Assembly: GCA_951799425.1 (NCBI GenBank)
Contig: OX637394.1
Span: forward strand, 7,637,501 to 7,701,500
Reading direction: 5' to 3'
DNA length: 64,000 nt
Source of the DNA: Ilex aquifolium
Lineage: Eukaryota; Streptophyta; Magnoliopsida; Aquifoliales; Aquifoliaceae
Each line of letters begins with the position of its first letter. The first letter of the stretch is position 1. Of this stretch, positions 58,346 through 64,000 are shown piece by piece. The notes below the pieces were generated by a model. It did not search any database, was not told where the DNA came from, and was given only the letters and a program-made list of their open reading frames with translations. A program made the position numbers and the translations under genes.

Positions 58346-60105
58346 GTTTTGGGTGTGCAAGGAGCTGCACTCAGTGCCTGTGGTGGACCCGACACTTGTG
58401 TTGGTGATGATCCCGTTTCTCGGAATGTAGCTACTCAAGGTCAAACTCTTCAGAGCCTCCGTAAGAAAAAATACAGAAGCAAAATAGTTGACGATGGGTC
58501 CAAGGTAAATACTATCTTTAGTACCTTAACTTCAGATGATATTTCGCGGATTGTTTCCACCTACCATATTCCTCCGACTGTGTTATGTCGTCGGGCCGAG
58601 ATGGATGAGCCCGCCTCTGATGACTCTTCTGGGGATATTGTTGTTTATGAGGAGATGTTTGAGGCTAGGCTCCGACTTCCCATGTCCCCTCCTATCTGTC
58701 GCATCCTCGAATATTTTTCACTCTCCCCGGGGCGATTGTCACCCAACGGCTGGAGAGTTCTGCTATGCTTTTTGGTGTTGTGGAAAAAAGTGCATCATGA
58801 GGATGCCTCTCCAAAGGAGTTTCATGGATCTTATACTCTGAGCGAGACCCCTGCTCCCAATCGGGGTTGGTATTACTTTTCAACGAGAGACAAGTTGATC
58901 ACTGGACTGAAGTCCAACTGTGGAACCTGGAAATCCCGTTTTCTATTTGTCGGTGGAGAATGGGCTGCTGAGGCCGATAGATCTTCGGTACTACGGGGAT
59001 GGAGTACCCCCAAAGAGCTTGGTAAGCTTCATACTTGTTTTAACTCTTTTGTGTATTTCCTGTATTTTACTCATCATCCTTTTTGCAGATCCTATTGTGC
59101 TTTCCAAGGGTCAAGAGTGGAAACTGCAGGTGGTGAAGGCTTATCCTGAAAAAGATATTGGAGTCCTCATGCCCGGAGTTCGTGCCACCCCTAAGTCTGG
59201 CGGCTCCTCTTTGAAGAGAAAAAGTGAGTTGTCCATCTGGTACCTTCTTTTAATCTCGTACCCTTTTTTTTTTTTTTTAACACTCTATTTATTTGCAGCA
59301 ATAGATAGGGAGGCGATTGGGTCTCTCCTCTCTGGTAGGAGTCCTCCTCTTCCCAAGGTGGCGAGGGTCCCTGAGATGGTGAAGACGGGCCAGGTCTCCC
59401 AAGTGACATCTCCAATGGTACCGCCCGAGGGGAGCTCTCCTCAATCAACTCCTCTAGTGATTCCTAGGGCTCCCTTGGGTCCAGTGCCCCCTCCAGTGGT
59501 GTCTACACCCTCAGTTGTACCTCTTACTCCGGAGTTTTTCCTATCGGCTGCACCTTCTATTTTCCCTCCATCTTCTCCTGTGGGGACTTCTTCTGGGATA
59601 CATTCTCAGGATATCTCTATGCTGGGTAACCTGCCGCTCATTAGGGATCGGATTGGGAAGTTCGTGTGTTCCAGGGATGTGACCGAGCTCGGTTCCATGG
59701 GCACCGATAGAATTCTCCGCTCTTACTTGGAAAGTTGGGCTCAGGTAAGGGTTTATTATCTCCCTTTCCTCCTTTCCTCTCATACATTTCTGACATCTTT
59801 TTGCCTTTTGTTTTTTCTCAGGCCTCAACAGCATCTATGTGTATGTTTGCAAGGACCCTCATTTATCACCAGTTGAAGCAAACCCATGAAGTTGTGAAAA
59901 ATGAACTTCTAGCTGCTTAGGGGAGGATCACAGAACTTGAAGCTGCTGGGCGTGCTTTTGACAAGAGGGCGACTGGTCTTGAGGATGAGCTTTTGGCGAG
60001 CCATGGGAGGGTGGCCAGGCTCGAGGATGAGCTTGTTGAGGTCCGTGAGAGGGCCACGCTCAGTGAGGCTGAGCTTGTAAAGACCCGCGAGAGGGCCATG
60101 CTCAA

Positions 60106-60445
60106 AGAGGCTGAGTTTTCAACGACCCATGGGAGGGTGGCCAAACTCGAGGCTGAGCTTGCAGAGACCCGCGAGAGGGCCATGCTCAGAGAGGCTGAGT
60201 TTTCAACGACCCATGGGAGGGTGGCCAAACTCGAGGCTGAGCTTGCAGAGACCCGCGAGAGGGCCATGCTCAAAGAGGCTGAGTTTTCAACGACCCATGG
60301 GAGGGTGGCCAAACTCGAGGCTGAGCTTGCAGAGACCCGCGAGAGGGCCATGCTCAGAGAGGCTGAGTTTTCAACGACCCATGGGAGGGTAGCCAAACTC
60401 GAGGCTGAGCTTGCAGAGACCCGTGAGAGGGCCATGCTCAGAGAG
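60106..60445. repeat. 84-bp near-perfect tandem repeat coding for coiled coil
   Basis: Four units with period 84 (TTTTCAACGACCCATGGGAG at 60115, 60199, 60283 and 60367) encode 28-residue blocks, exactly four heptads (THGRVAKLEAELAETRERAM). Differences between units are only a few bases; older, more diverged units precede (60003-60100). Confidence 0.93.
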
Positions 60446-60929
60446 GCTGCCGCAGAGGCAGATGTGAAGACTGCTCAAGAGAGAGCTTCCCGGGCTGAGG
60501 CGGACCTGAGGTATGGCACTGCCGAAGCTTTCATTGACGGCTATGAGGAGCTTCGGGGAAAGATTTCCGCTGTTTACCCCAATATTGATGTCTCACACTT
60601 CGTGGCGCCTGAGAGTGATGGAGGTTCTGAGGATGCCGAGGAGGAGGATGACAACCCCGAGAGTAGTTAAAGTGTTAGGGACTTTTTGATTTAAGGATTT
60701 CTTTATTTCTTTGTTTGAAAAGCATTTTGTAGCCGTACTTTTGCGAAAGTGGTAGTGGTTTTGCCCTTTTGATCTTAAATATAAAAATGCAAAGATTTTT
60801 TGAGTAAATCTAGAAATTTCGTTTTACTTATTTCATTGCTTCTGAAAAAGCAACATCGAGCAACAGCCCAAAAAGGTACAGAAAATAAAATCAAGTTCCC
60901 AACTTTTCTACTTTGAGTCTCTCCAGGTG

Positions 60930-62263
60930 TTACTGATAGTACCTCTTCAGGTGCTCGGCATTCCATGGATGGGGCAAAACTTTCCCCTCAGAACCCTGTA
61001 TTTTGTAGGTACCCGGCCTCACCACTTCTATTATGAGGTAGGGTCCTTCCCAATTCGGTCCCAGCTTTCCTTCTCGTGAATCCTTTGTGGCTAGGATCAC
61101 TTTCTTAAGGACCAAGTCTCCTGGTTGGAAGGAACGAGGCTTCACCCTCGAATTGTAGTATTTCGCCATGCGACGCTTGTACTCCGCGTTGCGGACCACA
61201 GCCATCTCCCTTGCCTCCTCTACTAAGTCGAGGTTGATGCGGAGTCCTTCCTCATTGGTGACAGGGTCGTGGTGTTGGACCCTTAGAGAATGCACCCCGA
61301 TCTCTACAGGAATGACTGCCTCAGTTCCAAAGGCGAGGGAGAAAGGGGTTTCTCCGGTTGGAGTTCTTGGGGTGGTCCGATAGGCTCATAATACGCCTGG
61401 GAGCTCCTCGACCCAAAGACCTTTTGCCTTTTCGAGCCTTGTCTTTAGGTTACGCAGCACCGTTCTCACCATGACCTCAGCCTGCCCGTTTGCCTGTGGG
61501 TGTGCCGGGCTGGAATGAGGTTGCTTTATTTGAAGGTCTGAGCAGAAGGAGTTTAGGAGCTTGTTGTCGAACTGCTTGGCGTTGTCGCTGACAATGGCGT
61601 GGGGTATCCCAAAGCGACAGACCAGGCTTTTCCAGATGAAATCCTTCACCTTGACGTCTGTTATTTTTGCTAAGGGTTCTGCCTCCGCCCATTTAGTGAA
61701 GTAGTCCACCGCTACCACCACGAACTTGCACTGTCCTTTGCTGAGGGGTAGGGGACCTAGGATGTCGATGCCCCATTTGGAGAAAGGCCATGGACTTGTG
61801 ACGACTGTGAGTTCCTCTGGTGGTTGTCTGGGCACAATGGCGAAGCGCTGACATTTATCGCACTTCTTGGCAAATTCCTGAGCATCCCTCATCATACTAG
61901 GCCAGAAGTAGCCTTGTCTGAGCGCCTTGTGGGCAAGGGAGCGCCCTCCAGAATGATTCCCACAAATCCCTTCATGGATCTCCCGCAGGGCATAGTTTGC
62001 CTCTTCAGGCGAAAGGCACCGCAACAACGGCAAGGAGTACCCTTTTTTGTACAGAGTATCTTGTAAAATAGTAAATTTGGAGGCTCTCATCCTGAGTTTC
62101 CTGGCTTCACTAGAGTCATTAGGCAACACACCTTCCTGGAGGTATGCCTTTATTGGGGTCATCCAGTTTGTCTCGGCAGATGCACAATTGATACTTGTAG
62201 CTTCCATGTCTAACCTGCTTGGTTCTAACTGGTGACCCATGAATGTTGGTCCTGGTGGGGCGT
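60930..62263 (-). pseudogene. Tat pol remnant: integrase
   Basis: On the minus strand: the linker after RNase H (LDMEATSINCASAETNWM), the zinc-binding HHCC (REIHEGICGNHSGGRSLAHK, CDKCQRF) and the integrase core with D in WGIDILGPL, D in IVSDNAKQFDN and E in QANGQAEVMVRTV. The C-terminal module follows (PGDLVLKKV, GPNWEGPYLI), ending LKRYYQ at 60930. A TGA at 61388-61386 replaces the Trp-type codon before AYRTTPRTPTGETPF. The 5' part of pol is absent at the 62264 junction. It faces the antisense ORF tail to tail, 259 bases apart. Confidence 0.9.
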
Positions 62264-64000
62264 GTAACACCCCAACCCGGGGTACAATATCTGTAATCCC
62301 TGCTTATTATTGTCATACACCTTTCTTTATGTAAAAATAAGCATATAAAAAAAATAATCATATAATCCCTTAGTGGTACGGCTTGTCATGAGTCCTGCTT
62401 ATTTACAAACCATAATATTGATCTCAAGAATATGACATAGAATAATACAATTTAAATTTAAAGGTCATATTAAAATAAACCCCATGATGACATCTCAATC
62501 GACCCTCTAGACTCGGCAGTGGACTTCTCACGTCTTTATGGTTTTTCCTGAAAAGTCATTAAGACCATTAGTAAAAGCAAATATGTAATTAATATTTAAG
62601 AGCACAACAAGTGATAAATAAAACTTTATTTATTTAGGAACAACCTTAACCACGAATTAGATATTTACTTTCAAATTACACTTCACCTCATACACATTTG
62701 TTTACATCGCATAGGCATAACCTGTATATATCACATCGACCAAATATACATCACATATATCTACTTCCACATAATTAAATTATTCCTCACAAAGAATACC
62801 CTACACACACACAAACTAATTGCCTTGTAAACAACAACCGCCACACAGACTATATATAGTTGTGCAAGTTTTTGCGCCACATAGGCCACATGTATCGCAA
62901 GCTTGTAACACCTCATAGATATCATTCATTAGTGGGACAACCCAAACCACATTAATGGTTTTCCTTCAGATGACCCACATCACAGAGAGTTTTTGATCAC
63001 GTTACTTAGACGACTCCACCACATAATCAAATCCTATCACATAAACAACTCAAGCTATATAAATACTTCATGTTACTTAGACCACTGAAATCACATAATC
63101 CTCTCTCGTCATTTAAACGACTCTCGTAATGTATCGTGAGTCCCTGATCAATTAATTATTCCCAACAATAACCATAGTAAAAACATATACTTAAAAGTCT
63201 AATAAATTATCACAAAAAGTTGTAGGGTAGTGCACCTACCTTGCTTGGAATTCTACCTTGTAGATGACCCGTCTGCCAGAACTTTGAGTGAGGCGTACTT
63301 TGAGGTGTTCGCCTCCAGGCCTAGCACACCCAATATTTGCAATTCCACTCAGACATTAATACGTAATAATGCTCAAGTTTGAAATAGTTTATTCGAACCG
63401 AGTTTAATTATCAATTCGAGTCGAATTAAATAATCCATTCGCATCGAGTAAAATTATCTACTCAAATCGATTAAGCTAGTAGCTTAATAATCAATTCGTG
63501 TCGAATTAAATAATCCATTCCTGTCGAGTAAAATTATCTACTCGAATCGATTGAGCTAGTCTTCTCAAATCTGTTAAAATAATATTTATTTGAACCAATT
63601 ACACTAAATTAAACATTTCCCATATAATTGCAAATACAAAAGTAAACTTGAATTTACTCCATTTTCTATAAAACCATAAAATTACATACTTTCTTGCAAT
63701 TAAATTATATCCATGAATTTATGAAAGTTAAAGAACAATTACCACAAGCATCACATTTAACCCACATGCAATACCCAAATACATACACTAGAATGTATCC
63801 ATACATTCAAGAGGAGAGAAAGTAGATTATATGACTAAGCTTACCTCTTGTATCCACTTCCTTCACCACCAAACACCATCACTTGTCTTCCACCATTAAG
63901 CCCACCACCAAGCTCCAACATTTCCCCCTTCTAGTCTTGGCCGAAATTCTCAAGTGCAAGACCCTTTTTTCTCTCTCCTGTTCCTTAGCCTTGCATGTGA
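62264..64000 (-). mobile_element. LTR of another Ty3/gypsy element, running off the window
   Basis: A sharp junction at 62264 begins TGTAACACCCCAACCCGGGG, the inverted end of many plant gypsy LTRs. Leader-like features on the minus strand (GAGAATTTCGGCC near 63950, AAGAGGTAAGCTTAG near 63845 as a possible donor) suggest that this is the 3' end of a minus-strand LTR. The other border lies outside the window. No coding frame seen. Confidence 0.6.
63411..63570. repeat. 80-bp tandem duplication in the LTR
   Basis: Two copies start TCAATTCG at 63411 and 63491 and share GTCGAATTAAATAATCCATT and GAGTAAAATTATCTACTC. Its TCGA/AATTAA wording superficially recalls the MULE satellite core, but order and spacing differ. 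Confidence 0.85.

Larger units (their letters stand above)
57665..60670 (+). pseudogene. Tat antisense ORF: Transposase_28-like domain plus coiled coil
   Basis: Exons 57665-59021, 59089-59223, 59299-59744, 59822-60670 join in phase (929 codons with the stop). Order: acidic N-terminus (EEEGDVNDRSGSLGEDD); a 30-bp minisatellite giving RADCLGALSG-like decapeptides; the Transposase_28-like domain (ARLRLPMSPPICRILEYF, GWRVLLCFLVLW, NRGWYYFSTRD, RFLFVGGEW); a Pro/Ser-rich linker; and a long coiled coil (HGRVAKLEAELAETRERAML) ending in an acidic tail (EDAEEEDDNPESS). A TAG at 59918-59920 in exon 4 cuts off the coiled coil; otherwise the gene is open. It is not a real transposase by known chemistry; function is unknown in the literature I recall. 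The start at 57665 is the first ATG in frame. Confidence 0.75.
56330..62263 (-). mobile_element. Tat-type Ty3/gypsy retrotransposon, 3' portion
   Basis: Read on the minus strand, from right to left: end of pol (integrase, 62263-60930), an antisense multi-exon ORF (plus strand, 57665-60670), a polypurine tract (TTGGGGGGCAAA, complement of 56906-56917) and the 3' LTR (56905-56330). An antisense ORF with a Transposase_28-like domain between pol and the 3' LTR is a known feature of Tat-lineage elements. The 5' half (LTR, gag, protease, reverse transcriptase) is missing because another LTR element begins at 62264, within the RNase H-integrase region. Confidence 0.85.

Noticed and set aside
57723-58444. 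Long Arg/Ala/Pro-rich minus-strand frames (215, 194 and 148 codons)
   Set aside because: Shadows of the 30-bp minisatellite in the plus-strand Tat ORF.
1-64000. CRISPR-like arrays, prokaryotic operons, riboswitches
   Set aside because: Direct repeats present are tandem or transposon-related without uniform spacers, and all genes are plant-type with introns.

Overview
This is nuclear DNA of a flowering plant, most likely a eudicot. Genes have many short introns with GT/AG borders, coding DNA is sparse, the background is AT-rich, and there are nested LTR retrotransposons, many small inverted-repeat transposons and long dinucleotide microsatellites. I could not name the species.

Host genes, all inferred from reconstructed exons. 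(1) Two phosphoinositide-specific phospholipase C (PLC) genes in tandem on the minus strand: the 5' end of paralog A runs off the left edge (1-842); paralog B is complete in nine exons (4772-11341, 588 aa). (2) An intronless PDX1 subunit of pyridoxal 5'-phosphate synthase (22412-23344, minus). (3) A six-exon glycosyltransferase family 90 (rumi/DUF821-like) type II membrane protein (27451-32388, minus, 473 aa). (4) A pfkB-family inositol 3-kinase (MIK-like) in two exons (52400-54159, minus). Two host genes are broken: a malectin-like/LRR protein (46287-50130, plus), hit in a coding exon by a solo LTR and also carrying a deletion and frameshifts, and an ELF4-like circadian gene (51793-52153, minus) with an in-frame stop.

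Mobile DNA fills most of the rest. At least six non-autonomous elements (13514-14302, 14903-16747, 20881-21142, 23897-24758, 30788-31492, 32647-33596) have inverted termini and 9-bp target duplications, which points to Mutator-like (MULE) mobilisation. A decayed MULE N-terminal coding fragment lies at 1839-2263. Three of the six belong to one family with a core of diverged TTAAAATTCGA-type repeats. A hAT-type element (42515-43417) has an 8-bp target duplication.

LTR elements: a decayed Ty1/copia element with both LTRs and a perfect 5-bp duplication (35541-40357) sits inside older Tat-type DNA. A minus-strand Ty3/gypsy element of the Tat type occupies 56330-62263: 3' LTR, polypurine tract, an antisense multi-exon ORF with a Transposase_28-like domain and coiled-coil repeats, then the integrase end of pol. 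It is cut at 62264 by another LTR element that runs off the right edge. Three solo LTRs of the same Tat family lie at 21415-21976, 46807-47388 and 48929-49544, and have reshaped the malectin-LRR gene and the DNA downstream of PDX1.

No rRNA or tRNA gene, CRISPR array or prokaryotic operon is visible. Nothing here is a clearly new biochemical system. The most unusual material is the tandem-repeat-rich antisense Tat ORF and the MULE family with an internal satellite core.
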